Source: Andreesenia angusta (GTDB lineage: Bacteria; Bacillota; Clostridia; Tissierellales; Gottschalkiaceae). From it: a stretch of DNA of 34,978 nucleotides. The stretch's first letter is position 1; every line of letters starts with the position of its first letter. The stretch is taken from the NCBI GenBank assembly GCA_030537835.1, contig JAUNVB010000019.1, positions 1 to 34,978 on the forward strand, read 5' to 3'. Below the pieces are notes generated by a model. That model was not told the origin of the DNA, made no database searches, and was given only the letters and a program-made list of their open reading frames with translations. The translations under genes were made by a program, and so were the position numbers. Positions 1-6,796 of the stretch are shown here, piece after piece.

Positions 1-79
1 GTGGAATTAACTATGGTTTTTTATATCTGCTGTTCATTTTTCAAAATTCATCCGCCGCTTTATTGCGACTACTTTATAT

Positions 80-108
80 ACTATATCAAGTTCAAAGACT
101 TTTGTCAA
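80..108 (-). promoter_or_regulatory. Downstream rRNA-type promoter (P2)
   Basis: On the minus strand TTGACA (103-108), a 17-base spacer and TATAGT (80-85) form a near-consensus promoter, preceded by long A/T tracts. Downstream, the minus strand reads through a GC-rich patch and then a TTTTGAAAAATGAACAGC stretch near 25-42. That stretch resembles the boxA-like leader found just before 16S rRNA in Firmicutes. An rRNA operon transcribed leftward out of the window is the likely target. Confidence 0.7.
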
Positions 109-178
109 TAGTTTTTTTAAAGTTTTTTTAAAAGTTTTTTTTCGTCTATTCAATCGCTTTATTTTCGACGACTTATAT

Positions 179-207
179 AGATTACCATTTGAACTTAAAA
201 CTGTCAA
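179..207 (-). promoter_or_regulatory. Upstream rRNA-type promoter (P1)
   Basis: On the minus strand TTGACA (202-207) is followed by exactly 17 bases and TAATCT (179-184). It is the upstream copy of a tandem pair spaced 99 bp apart. The tract between the two copies is A/T-rich and UP-element-like. Pairs like this are typical of rRNA operons in low-GC Gram-positives. The rRNA genes themselves lie outside the window, so the assignment is inferred. Confidence 0.7.
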
Positions 208-281
208 GCTCTTTTTCAAATTATTTTTAATATTTTATAATAATATAATTTAAAAGCCAAATACTAGATTTGAACTAAATA

Positions 282-317
282 AATAGAGCTCTAAAACAAT
301 AGTCCTAGAGCTCTATT
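282..317 (-). terminator. Terminator of the HesB-like selenoprotein gene
   Basis: A perfect 12-bp inverted repeat (282-293 and 306-317) encloses a 12-base loop. It lies just after the stop codon at 330 on the minus strand, and a T-rich tail follows on that strand. Confidence 0.6.
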
Positions 318-329
318 CATTCGCTTTAT

Positions 330-608
330 TTAAAAAGTACTACCTATTACTAGATCATCACCCCAAGGAAATTCTTCTACTCTTATATTTATAACCTTAG
401 ATTTTTTCATATCATTTTCGCTCATTATTATATTGAATCCATCATTTTCAAACTTACTATCTCCATCTTTGAATTCATCCTGAACCCAATCGAATACATT
501 TCCCATTCAGGCCTTTTGACGAATAAATAATCTTATATCCTTATCTTCTTCTTTTTTCGCTTCTTCCTTTAAAAATTCTATCGCCTCTTCTGATATATTA
601 AATTCCAT
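330..608 (-). CDS. HesB/IscA-like selenoprotein with in-frame TGA (Sec34)
   Basis: A 92-residue frame runs from an ATG behind a strong AGGAGGG ribosome-binding site to TAA, interrupted only by TGA at codon 34 (507-509). Homology-like sequence continues on both sides. Upstream is a short helix and a strand (DIRLFIR). At the TGA the context U-M-G-N-V-F matches the HesB/IscA pattern C-x-G-x-x-[FY], placing Sec where the family has its first conserved Cys. Downstream the KDGD, FENDGF and WGDD segments resemble short HesB-like (seleno)proteins. The C-terminal CGC motif of true Fe-S scaffold IscA proteins is absent. A 6-bp stem (506-511 with 479-484) holds the TGA, as expected for a bacterial SECIS. 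HesB-like Sec proteins are a known family in anaerobic Firmicutes; their precise role is unclear. A nonsense mutation in a cysteine gene is the alternative, but the clean frame, ribosome-binding site and hairpin argue against it. An ordinary gene caller would split or miss this gene. Confidence 0.82.
479..511 (-). promoter_or_regulatory. Candidate bacterial SECIS hairpin at the TGA codon
   Basis: On the minus strand CCTGAA (511-506, containing the TGA) pairs perfectly with TTCAGG (484-479) around a 21-base loop rich in G and T. Bacterial SECIS elements sit immediately at and after the UGA within the coding region and are bound by SelB. The position fits. The apical loop consensus was not verified. 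Confidence 0.55.
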
Positions 609-631
609 TATAATCCCTCCTAAAATCAAAA

Positions 632-659
632 AGAGAGAATATGTTTCCACATTCTCTCT
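632..659 (-). terminator. Terminator after the ferritin gene
   Basis: A perfect 9-bp stem (632-640 with 651-659) with a 10-base loop is followed on the minus strand by TTTTGATTTT. It ends the ferritin transcript. Only about 20 bases separate it from the ribosome-binding site of the selenoprotein gene. Confidence 0.8.
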
Positions 660-705
660 ATAATTTATATCAAAGATCTAAATTCTCTCTAATTAATCCT
701 ATATA

Positions 706-1221
706 TTATTCTCCTGAACCATTTGAATCATCAAATACTCTCTGTGCTAATTCAGCATCCATAAGATATAGGGCATTACAATCACCTTGAATTCTTTCAA
801 GTCTAGTTATCTTATCTTTCATATTTGCTTCTTCCTCTATTTGTTCATCTACATACCATTGTAAGAAACTTATAGTAGCATATTCCTTCTCAGAAGTAGC
901 AATATCCATAAGATTATATATTCTACTAGTTACAGATTGTTCATGTTCTAATGCCGATTCGAATACAGCAAGTGGTGAATCAAAGTAGTTTTCCGGAGCA
1001 GGAAGACCATCTACTATTACTCTTAAATCCATATCAACAATAAAATTATAAAGCTTCTTAGCATGGAATAATTCTTCCTCATATTGTTGCTGGAAGAAAT
1101 TTGCAAATCCATCAAGACCTTGATCCGAGCAATACCCTGCCATACCTAAATAGTAATGAGCTGATGCAAACTCATAATTCATCTGTTCATTTAAAGCATC
1201 TGATAATTTCTTAGAAATCAT
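706..1221 (-). CDS. ftnA: Bacterial non-haem ferritin
   Basis: Iron-storage ferritin of 171 residues that oxidises Fe(II) and stores it in a 24-subunit shell in the cytoplasm. Ferroxidase-centre residues fall at the same numbers as in E. coli FtnA: E17, Y24, E50, H53, E94, Q127 and E130. The frame is open further upstream, but the ATG at 1221 has a GGAGG site 8 bases away. The promoter at 1261-1290 lies inside the longer frame, so the longer start is wrong. The gene is monocistronic or co-transcribed with the downstream selenoprotein gene by read-through of the terminator at 632-659. In an anaerobe it would store iron and limit oxidative damage, and it sits beside Fe-S and molybdenum enzyme genes. 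No Fur or PerR box was recognised. Confidence 0.95.
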   Translation of the reverse strand: MISKKLSDALNEQMNYEFASAHYYLGMAGYCSDQGLDGFANFFQQQYEEELFHAKKLYNFIVDMDLRVIVDGLPAPENYFDSPLAVFESALEHEQSVTSRIYNLMDIATSEKEYATISFLQWYVDEQIEEEANMKDKITRLERIQGDCNALYLMDAELAQRVFDDSNGSGE

Positions 1222-1260
1222 TATATTAACCTCCATATCAATATATTTGTCCATAACTAC

Positions 1261-1290
1261 ATTATACCCTTTTATATTATCATTAAACAA
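1261..1290 (-). promoter_or_regulatory. Promoter of the ferritin gene
   Basis: On the minus strand TTGTTT (1285-1290), 18 bases, then TATAAT (1261-1266). It lies 40 bases upstream of the chosen ferritin start. Confidence 0.65.
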
Positions 1291-1322
1291 AATAATTTTA
1301 TTTATAATCAAATTTTTACAAT

Positions 1323-1353
1323 AAAAGAGAGTGTTAAGTTAACACTCTCTTTT
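1323..1353 (-). terminator. Terminator of the xanthine dehydrogenase operon
   Basis: A perfect 15-bp inverted repeat (1323-1337 with 1339-1353) lies directly after the stop of the molybdenum subunit. On the minus strand it ends in TTTT and an AT-rich tail. Confidence 0.85.
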
Positions 1354-1360
1354 AAAATAT

Positions 1361-3706
1361 CTATGCTTCTTTCTTTTCTTTTTCTTCTTTTTCTTTAAGT
1401 GCTTTTATTATGCACTCTGGAGTCATTGGTAATTCTAATAACCATATTCCACAAGCATTATAAATAGCTTCTTGAACTGCTGGAGGAACTGGATTTAAAA
1501 CAACCTCTCCAATAGACTTAGCTCCATATGGTCCAGTTGGCTCATAAGTGTCAGTGAATTCAACTTGAACATTCGTTCTCATATCATCTCTAGCTGGTAT
1601 CTTATATTCCATAAGACTTGAATTTATGAATCTTCCTCTAGAATCATATTCAACTTTCTCCATTATAGCTAGTCCTAATCCTTGAATCATTCCACCTTCT
1701 GTTTGAACTCTTGCAAGCTTAGGATTTATAGGAGTACCACAGTCAACTACTCCAACAAGATTAGGCACTTCAACCTCTCCAGTTTCTGTATCTACAATAA
1801 CCTCTACAAAACAAGCCATATATGGACTTGCTGCCTTTTGAGGCACATAAGAACCTGTAACTTCTATCTGATGTTGAGTAGAACCATAAGTCAATTTATT
1901 ACCTAAATCTTCTAAAGTAATTTTTACTTCAGAGTCATCTTGATATACGAATACATCGCCATCAAAATCTAATTTATCTTCATCAACTTTTAATACTCTT
2001 GCAGCCTCTCTAAATAGAGCTTCTCTAGCAAGTTTCCCTGCTTCTTTAGCAGCATTTCCTGAAACGTAAGTCGTACTAGATGCATATGCTCCAACGTCGA
2101 AAGGTGTAACATCTGTATCTGCAGAGTAAACTCTAATTCTATCTTCAGATACACCTATTGCATCTGCTGCTATCTGTCTTAATATAGTATCACTACCAGT
2201 TCCTATATCTGCAGCTCCTAATAATAGAGTAAAGAATCCTTGCTCTTGGAATTTAACAGTTACCGATGCCGAGTCTACTCTAGGAATACCTGAACCCTGC
2301 ATTGATAATGCAACTCCAACACCCATATATTTATTAGGTGCTATCTGCTTTCCTGGATATTTTTCATCCCATCCTATTAATTCCTTACCTCTTTGTAAAG
2401 CTTCATGAAGTCCACAAGATTCTGCAACTTGTGCAGGTTCCTGATCTCCACCAACAGTTGATAAGTTAAAGCCCATAGAAGTTTCTCCTTCTCTAAGCAT
2501 ATTCTTTTCCCTTATAACTGTAGGGTCCATTCCTAATTCATGAGCTAATCTATTAACAGCCGATTCTAATGCAAATATACCTTGAGTAACACCGAATCCT
2601 CTAAATGCTCCTGCAACTGGAAGATTCGTATAAACTGTATATCCATGGAATCTATAGCCATCTGCTTTATTGTATAATGGGATAGTCTTATATCCAGCAG
2701 GACCCATAGTAGTCTTTGAATGCTCTCCATAAGCTCCTTGATCAGATAGAACTTCCATATCTATTCCTGTTATCATTCCATCCTTATTTGCTCCCATTTT
2801 TACATCTATTCTCATTCTATGTCTAGTAGTACTACATAGAGTAGTTTCATCTCTAGTATAAATTATTTTTGCAGGCTTTCCAGTCTTCATAGTAACTGCT
2901 GCTGGGAAGAATTCTGTTGCTAAACTCTGCTTACCTCCAAAACCTCCACCTATACGTGGTTTTATAACTCTTACTTGATCTGCAGTTAATCCTAACGATC
3001 TAGCAACCGTTCTTCTAACGTGATAAGGTACTTGAGTTGAAGAAACTATTACCAATCTTCCATGCATATCTTTATACGTATAAGTTCTGTAAGTCTCCAT
3101 CATAGCATGTTCTTGTGCTTGATTATAAGTTCTTTGCTCAAATACAATATCAGACTCTTCGAAAGCCTTATCTACATCACCAAGATCGTATTCAAATTCA
3201 CAAGTTATATTTCTTTCAAAATCCGGATGTATCGGTATTAATGTTTCGTAATTTTCGTAATCTGGATGTATTACTGATGGATGATCTATAGCATTTTCAA
3301 AGTCTATAACAGGCTCATATACTTCATAGTCAACCTTTATCATCTTTATAGCTTTATCTACAGTTTCCTCATCAGTACCAGCTATTATAGCTACTTCATC
3401 ACCTATGAATCTAACGTATTCATCTAATATATAAGTATCATAAGATGAAGGCTCTGGAAAAGAAGCTCCTGCCCTAGTATAAGGTATTCTAGGTAGATCT
3501 TTCCAAGTCAGTACACATTCTATTCCTGGCACTTTTAATGCTCTATCTATTTTTATATCTTTTATTTTTGCAAATGCATGAGGGCTCCTTAAGCACTTAA
3601 CTATTAAACAGTCTTTTGGTGCTAAATCATCAGTGTAAACAGGCTTTCCAGTTACAAGCCCCATACCATCTATTTTTTGTAATGATTTTTTAACAGCTTT
3701 CATCAT
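1361..3706 (-). CDS. Xanthine dehydrogenase-family molybdenum-binding subunit
   Basis: Large catalytic subunit (781 residues) of a molybdenum hydroxylase, which binds molybdopterin cytosine dinucleotide and hydroxylates purines or related heterocycles. Visible family motifs include GGGFGGKQ (Moco binding), AFRGFGVTQG, GAADIGTGSDT, an ASSTTYVSGNAA segment and, near the C terminus, GAKSIGEVV, which holds the catalytic glutamate. The first ~120 residues form the a/b hammerhead domain. The short C-terminal tail is highly charged (KEKEEKEKKEA). It is the last gene of the FAD, 2Fe-2S, Mo operon and overlaps the 2Fe-2S gene by 17 bases; a GGGGGTGG site lies 6 bases before the first of two ATGs. The substrate cannot be read from sequence: xanthine, nicotinate or another purine are possible. 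Nearby selenium genes raise the possibility of a labile-selenium (XdhD-like) enzyme, but the maturation genes yqeB/yqeC are not in the window. Confidence 0.92.
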   Translation of the reverse strand: MMKAVKKSLQKIDGMGLVTGKPVYTDDLAPKDCLIVKCLRSPHAFAKIKDIKIDRALKVPGIECVLTWKDLPRIPYTRAGASFPEPSSYDTYILDEYVRFIGDEVAIIAGTDEETVDKAIKMIKVDYEVYEPVIDFENAIDHPSVIHPDYENYETLIPIHPDFERNITCEFEYDLGDVDKAFEESDIVFEQRTYNQAQEHAMMETYRTYTYKDMHGRLVIVSSTQVPYHVRRTVARSLGLTADQVRVIKPRIGGGFGGKQSLATEFFPAAVTMKTGKPAKIIYTRDETTLCSTTRHRMRIDVKMGANKDGMITGIDMEVLSDQGAYGEHSKTTMGPAGYKTIPLYNKADGYRFHGYTVYTNLPVAGAFRGFGVTQGIFALESAVNRLAHELGMDPTVIREKNMLREGETSMGFNLSTVGGDQEPAQVAESCGLHEALQRGKELIGWDEKYPGKQIAPNKYMGVGVALSMQGSGIPRVDSASVTVKFQEQGFFTLLLGAADIGTGSDTILRQIAADAIGVSEDRIRVYSADTDVTPFDVGAYASSTTYVSGNAAKEAGKLAREALFREAARVLKVDEDKLDFDGDVFVYQDDSEVKITLEDLGNKLTYGSTQHQIEVTGSYVPQKAASPYMACFVEVIVDTETGEVEVPNLVGVVDCGTPINPKLARVQTEGGMIQGLGLAIMEKVEYDSRGRFINSSLMEYKIPARDDMRTNVQVEFTDTYEPTGPYGAKSIGEVVLNPVPPAVQEAIYNACGIWLLELPMTPECIIKALKEKEEKEKKEA

Positions 3707-4157
3707 TTTCTGCCACCCCCAAAATTCTCTTTATAGCTCTATATTGTCCAACATACCCTGTACATCTACATAAATTATTTGTCAGATAATGTCTTGCTTC
3801 TTCTGGTGTAGGGTTTTCTAATTCTCTTCTCATCCCTATTATATTCATAACTAATCCCGGACTACAATATCCACATTGGTCAACACCTTCATCTACAAGA
3901 TGTGCTCCTATTTCTGTTGCTTCTTCTTGAAGTCCTTCTATAGTTTCTATCTTTTTTCCAACTGCTCTTACTGCTAAATACGAACATGATAGTATAGGCT
4001 GATCATCTATTAAAATTGTACAAAGTCCACAGTTTCCTGTTTCACAACCTTTTTTAACTCCTAGATAACCATTTTCTCTTAAAACCTCTACTAAAAACTC
4101 ATGTGGCTTAACATCGATTAATTTATCTATTCCATTGATATTTAATTTTATTTCCAT
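3690..4157 (-). CDS. Xanthine dehydrogenase-family 2Fe-2S subunit
   Basis: Small electron-transfer subunit (155 residues, usual length) with two [2Fe-2S] clusters. The N-terminal plant-ferredoxin-like cluster is ligated by C38, C43, C46 and C58. The C-terminal helical cluster uses C95 and C98 (QCGYC) with C130 and C132 (LCRC). It passes electrons from the molybdenum site to FAD. It overlaps the FAD-subunit gene by 10 bases and the molybdenum-subunit gene by 17, indicating translational coupling in one operon. Confidence 0.95.
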   Translation of the reverse strand: MEIKLNINGIDKLIDVKPHEFLVEVLRENGYLGVKKGCETGNCGLCTILIDDQPILSCSYLAVRAVGKKIETIEGLQEEATEIGAHLVDEGVDQCGYCSPGLVMNIIGMRRELENPTPEEARHYLTNNLCRCTGYVGQYRAIKRILGVAENDESC

Positions 4158-4954
4158 GATGCCACCTCCAATAAAGCTCTCTTAACTAAAACCTTACATA
4201 TATGCTGTCTATACTCTTTAGAACCTCTCGTATTAGTTCCAAATGCTAATTCCTCAGAAGCTATTTCTCCAGCTTTTATTGCCACTTCTTCAGTCAATTC
4301 TGATTGGCTATCAACGTATTCCATAGCTTTTTCTGCAAGAGCTGCTCTTCTAGGTCTAGCCCCTACAACTATATTAGTCTTTCCATCTATTTGAGATGCT
4401 GAAACTACTAAAGCTGGATAGTCTGATTTTGAAATTCTGGCTGTCTTTATTGACGCCTTTGCATTTTCAACTTTTGGTACTGTTACCTTAACTAATACAT
4501 CTCTTCTATACTTCTCTTCATCAAGATAATCTTTTAGAGATATAGAATCTGAGCCATGAAAATGTACAGTAGCGTTAACTGCTAGTAATGGAGGTATTAC
4601 GTCTGAAAATCCGTATTTATTATAAACAGTTCCTCCAACTGTCGCTATGTTTCTAAATTGTACACCTATTATGTCTTTTAGCCCCTCTTTAAACAAATTG
4701 CAATAGCACTCGTTTAAACCTTCGTGAGTTTCTAACATTCTTAAAGTAGCCATAGCCCCTATTTCGAATCCTTCCTCAGTCTCTTCAATCTTATCAAGAC
4801 CTAGGTCACATAAGTCTACTGCTAAACCTATTCTTCTATTACCCATTCTGAGGTACATTCCACCGCCATAAATTCTTGCCGGCTTTTTCTTGCTTATGAG
4901 TTCATAAGCCTCATCAAGACTACTTGCTTTGATATAATCCCCAAATGTTAGCAT
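4148..4954 (-). CDS. Xanthine dehydrogenase-family FAD-binding subunit
   Basis: Medium subunit (268 residues) of the CoxM/XdhB type. FAD-binding signatures are YGGGMYLRMG near residues 29-38 and FRNIATVGGTV with a following SDVIPPLLAV segment near 100-125; a CO_deh_flav_C-like domain follows. It is slightly short for the family (about 290). It lacks the extra 4Fe-4S loop seen in 4-hydroxybenzoyl-CoA reductases. It is the first gene of the operon, with a TTGGAGGGA ribosome-binding site, and follows a structured leader with an intrinsic terminator. Confidence 0.92.
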   Translation of the reverse strand: MLTFGDYIKASSLDEAYELISKKKPARIYGGGMYLRMGNRRIGLAVDLCDLGLDKIEETEEGFEIGAMATLRMLETHEGLNECYCNLFKEGLKDIIGVQFRNIATVGGTVYNKYGFSDVIPPLLAVNATVHFHGSDSISLKDYLDEEKYRRDVLVKVTVPKVENAKASIKTARISKSDYPALVVSASQIDGKTNIVVGARPRRAALAEKAMEYVDSQSELTEEVAIKAGEIASEELAFGTNTRGSKEYRQHICKVLVKRALLEVASWK

Positions 4955-5022
4955 AAAATCCCTCCAATTAAATGTATTTAAACTCTCATAAAAATGATTA
5001 ACCCTGAAAACGTTTCTAAATG

Positions 5023-5165
5023 ACTTAAAAAAAGGTCAACACAATAGAGACCCCTTCTCTAAGTGTCGACCTTCTAAAGCCTGATCTCTTGACCACTCTT
5101 AAGTCTTGTCAACCAAACGGACTTAGTTCCTAATTCAAAATTCTTGTATTTAGATAACGTTCTTT
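5023..5165 (-). promoter_or_regulatory. Structured leader RNA of the hydroxylase operon (candidate riboswitch or attenuator)
   Basis: About 210 bases separate the likely transcription start near 5165 from the first gene. On the minus strand a hairpin forms (5100-5105 with 5120-5125). It is followed by an intrinsic terminator with an 11-bp outer stem (5063-5073 with 5032-5042, one G-U pair), an inner AGAGA/TCTCT stem and a run of seven T (5033-5027). GGTCAA (5094-5089) can pair either with upstream TTGAC (5112-5108) or with the TTGACC in the 3' arm of the terminator (5039-5034), so alternative folds are possible. A terminator inside the 5' leader implies conditional read-through. It does not match the purine, SAM, THF, T-box or c-di-GMP signatures known to me. 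The ligand is unknown; purine, molybdate/Moco or selenium are guesses from context. Confidence 0.6.
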
Positions 5166-5171
5166 GATTTG

Positions 5172-5200
5172 ATTATATCAAAATATATAAATAAATACAA
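5172..5200 (-). promoter_or_regulatory. Promoter of the hydroxylase operon
   Basis: On the minus strand TTGTAT (5195-5200), 17 bases, then TATAAT (5172-5177). The transcript would begin about 7 bases later, just ahead of the structured leader. The stretch 5201-5316 between this promoter and the DUF3343 stop is AT-rich, with only a weak 4-bp GCTT/AAGC hairpin near 5231-5242. No gene was seen in it. Confidence 0.65.
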
Positions 5201-5316
5201 GTTTTCTAAGACTATTTTTTAAATTATTTGGCTTTTTTAAGCTATTTAATCTCAGTCGTAATATAATTGATAATCATATTCCTGTATAAAGAATATAACT
5301 ACGCATTATTATATTT

Positions 5317-5595
5317 TTATCTTCTTTTCTTAAATAATTTATCTATAATAGACTCTTTCTTTTTTACATCTAATTCATAGATTCTATCAAATTCTATATT
5401 ATTCGATCTGCAAAACTCTTCTATAGAGTCCTTAAACGAATAGTCAATCTCTGCAGCTGTACCGCAACTTGCACTGAGATTTCTAGGTACAGGCATTAAT
5501 CTAGTATATATACCTTCTTCTTTAGCTTTTTTTTCAAAATCTAAGGCATAATTCGTAGTATTAAATGTCAATACGCATATCTTTTGCTTTTCCAA
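5317..5595 (-). CDS. DUF3343 protein, putative Se/S carrier-like
   Basis: Small cytoplasmic protein (92 residues) with the family signature of a basic PVPR segment followed by a conserved cysteine in SASCGTA (C44). The family is annotated as a putative selenium/sulfur carrier-like protein and often sits with YedE. It starts with TTG behind an AGGTGA site, 4 bases after the yedE stop, so the two form an operon. It may hand selenium or sulfur to downstream enzymes, perhaps the neighbouring molybdenum hydroxylase; this is inference. No Sec codon is present in it. Confidence 0.85.
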   Translation of the reverse strand: MEKQKICVLTFNTTNYALDFEKKAKEEGIYTRLMPVPRNLSASCGTAAEIDYSFKDSIEEFCRSNNIEFDRIYELDVKKKESIIDKLFKKRR

Positions 5596-5599
5596 ATAA

Positions 5600-6673
5600 T
5601 CACCTACTAAAATCAGTTTTCTTCTTTCTTATTCCTACTAAGCCTATAATGATAGTAATTGCTATTGCAATTAATACAGCTACTTTTCCATTTAAAGGAA
5701 CTCCTTTAGGACTTGCTGCTAAATTAAAATTATGACAAATTGCTGCTCCTACTATCATTCCAAGAACTACTGAAGCACTGTCAAAATCTCCCGTTCCTGC
5801 TAAAATAGTCTGTCTTAAAGGACATCCTCCTAGAAGAGAGGATGATAGACCAACTAGCATCAATCCAATGAAATTCCAAATATGCTCTGTATGAGCTATA
5901 GGTTGATCGGAAAATCCTAGATTGAAGTTTTCAAAATTAAATATGAGATTTCCTATTAAGCTCATTAAAAATACTGCTATAACTCCAATAAATAATGTCA
6001 TATTCTTTATAAGGAATAAATCCCTTATTCCACCACTCGTACAGAACCTTACCCTCTGAGCAATTGCTCCTATAATTAGTCCAATTGCTAATGATAGAAA
6101 AATCGGTGCATGCATAGATCCTGGACCTTCTACGCTGAAGAAAATAAAACTTGGAGCTACTAATAATAGTACTAAGAAGAAAAACATTAGAACAGGCATA
6201 GATATTCCTGATATTATATCCTGTTCAACTTTTTTTCCTAAGCTAAATCCTCTTCTTATAAATAAAGTACCTATAAAAATACCAAAAGTAAATCCTATTA
6301 GTCCAATTAAAGCATTTAAATCCCCATTAGAAAGTCTTAATATAGCTCTTAATGGACATCCTAAAAAGACTAAAGCTCCTATCATCATAAATACTCCCAT
6401 AAAGAATCTAGTCATAGTAGAAGAGCCTCCTTTGGATTTGAACTCTCCTTTTATTGAAGATATTATAAATGAACCCAATAATAGCCCTATGACTTCAGGC
6501 CTTATATACTGAACGACTTCTGCTCTATGTAGACCTATCCCTCCTGCTAAATCTCTCCAGAAACAAGCAATACAAAATCCCATATTTAAAGGATTTCCCA
6601 TAAGTACAAGAATAACCGCTGCTATTCCTATAATTCCACCTGCAATAGCTATTCCAATTCTGTTTTCTTTCAT
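5600..6673 (-). CDS. yedE: YedE/YeeE-family transporter, putative selenium transporter
   Basis: Integral membrane protein of 357 residues with about 9-10 hydrophobic segments (YeeE/YedE, DUF395-type fold duplicated). Characteristic motifs are GFCIACFWRDLAGG (cysteines 34 and 37) followed by LHRAE, FLGCPLR near residue 105, RVRFCTSGG near 210, and GGCPLRQ near 284. These membrane cysteines are the hallmark of the family and presumably relay sulfur or selenium species. Members of this subgroup with a DUF3343 or YedF partner are annotated as putative selenium transporters. It leads a two-gene operon with DUF3343 and has a GAAAGGAAG ribosome-binding site. A large palindrome overlaps its start region. 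The physiological substrate (selenite-derived Se, thiosulfate or another S species) cannot be settled from sequence. Confidence 0.87.
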   Translation of the reverse strand: MKENRIGIAIAGGIIGIAAVILVLMGNPLNMGFCIACFWRDLAGGIGLHRAEVVQYIRPEVIGLLLGSFIISSIKGEFKSKGGSSTMTRFFMGVFMMIGALVFLGCPLRAILRLSNGDLNALIGLIGFTFGIFIGTLFIRRGFSLGKKVEQDIISGISMPVLMFFFLVLLLVAPSFIFFSVEGPGSMHAPIFLSLAIGLIIGAIAQRVRFCTSGGIRDLFLIKNMTLFIGVIAVFLMSLIGNLIFNFENFNLGFSDQPIAHTEHIWNFIGLMLVGLSSSLLGGCPLRQTILAGTGDFDSASVVLGMIVGAAICHNFNLAASPKGVPLNGKVAVLIAIAITIIIGLVGIRKKKTDFSR

Positions 6674-6683
6674 ATAATCTTCC

Positions 6684-6723
6684 TTTCATATAATATGCAA
6701 TTAATATTATATATTATATGAAA
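6684..6723 (-). promoter_or_regulatory. 13-bp palindrome over the yedE ribosome-binding site
   Basis: Perfect 13-bp arms (6684-6696 and 6711-6723) surround a 14-base AT spacer. The arm nearest the gene includes part of the GAAAGG ribosome-binding site. A candidate -10 TATAAT falls within or beside the palindrome. It could be an operator or an RNA hairpin that hides the ribosome-binding site. Confidence 0.5.
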
Positions 6724-6753
6724 TTTTTTTAATCTCTATTTATGAATAAAAAT

Positions 6754-6770
6754 GATAGAAGATTTCTATC
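6754..6770 (-). terminator. Probable terminator of the RNA methyltransferase gene
   Basis: A 7-bp stem (6754-6760 with 6764-6770) with a 3-base loop is followed on the minus strand by ATTTTTATT. It is AT-rich and therefore weak, but well placed 26 bases after the stop. Confidence 0.5.
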
Positions 6771-6796
6771 TCGCTTAAAATTTGAATAAATCTTAT

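Noticed and set aside
34..219. A 61-codon minus-strand frame
   Set aside because: It runs straight through two tandem rRNA-type promoters and is Lys-rich because of the A tracts; there is no ribosome-binding site.
507..509. TGA as a nonsense mutation, making the gene at 330-608 a pseudogene
   Set aside because: Codon-level continuity, the family-specific context at the TGA, the hairpin and the selenium-gene neighbourhood favour Sec; the alternative is kept as a possible refutation.
1222..1311. Longer N terminus for ferritin
   Set aside because: It contains the promoter -10 and -35 boxes, and the residue numbering matches E. coli FtnA only from the start at 1221.
5023..5165. Purine riboswitch before the hydroxylase genes
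   Set aside because: The conserved purine-aptamer core and loop-loop sequences were not found.
5264..5282. Fur-box-like TTGATAATCATATT
   Set aside because: Only a half-match, and it lies downstream of the DUF3343 gene, not at a promoter.
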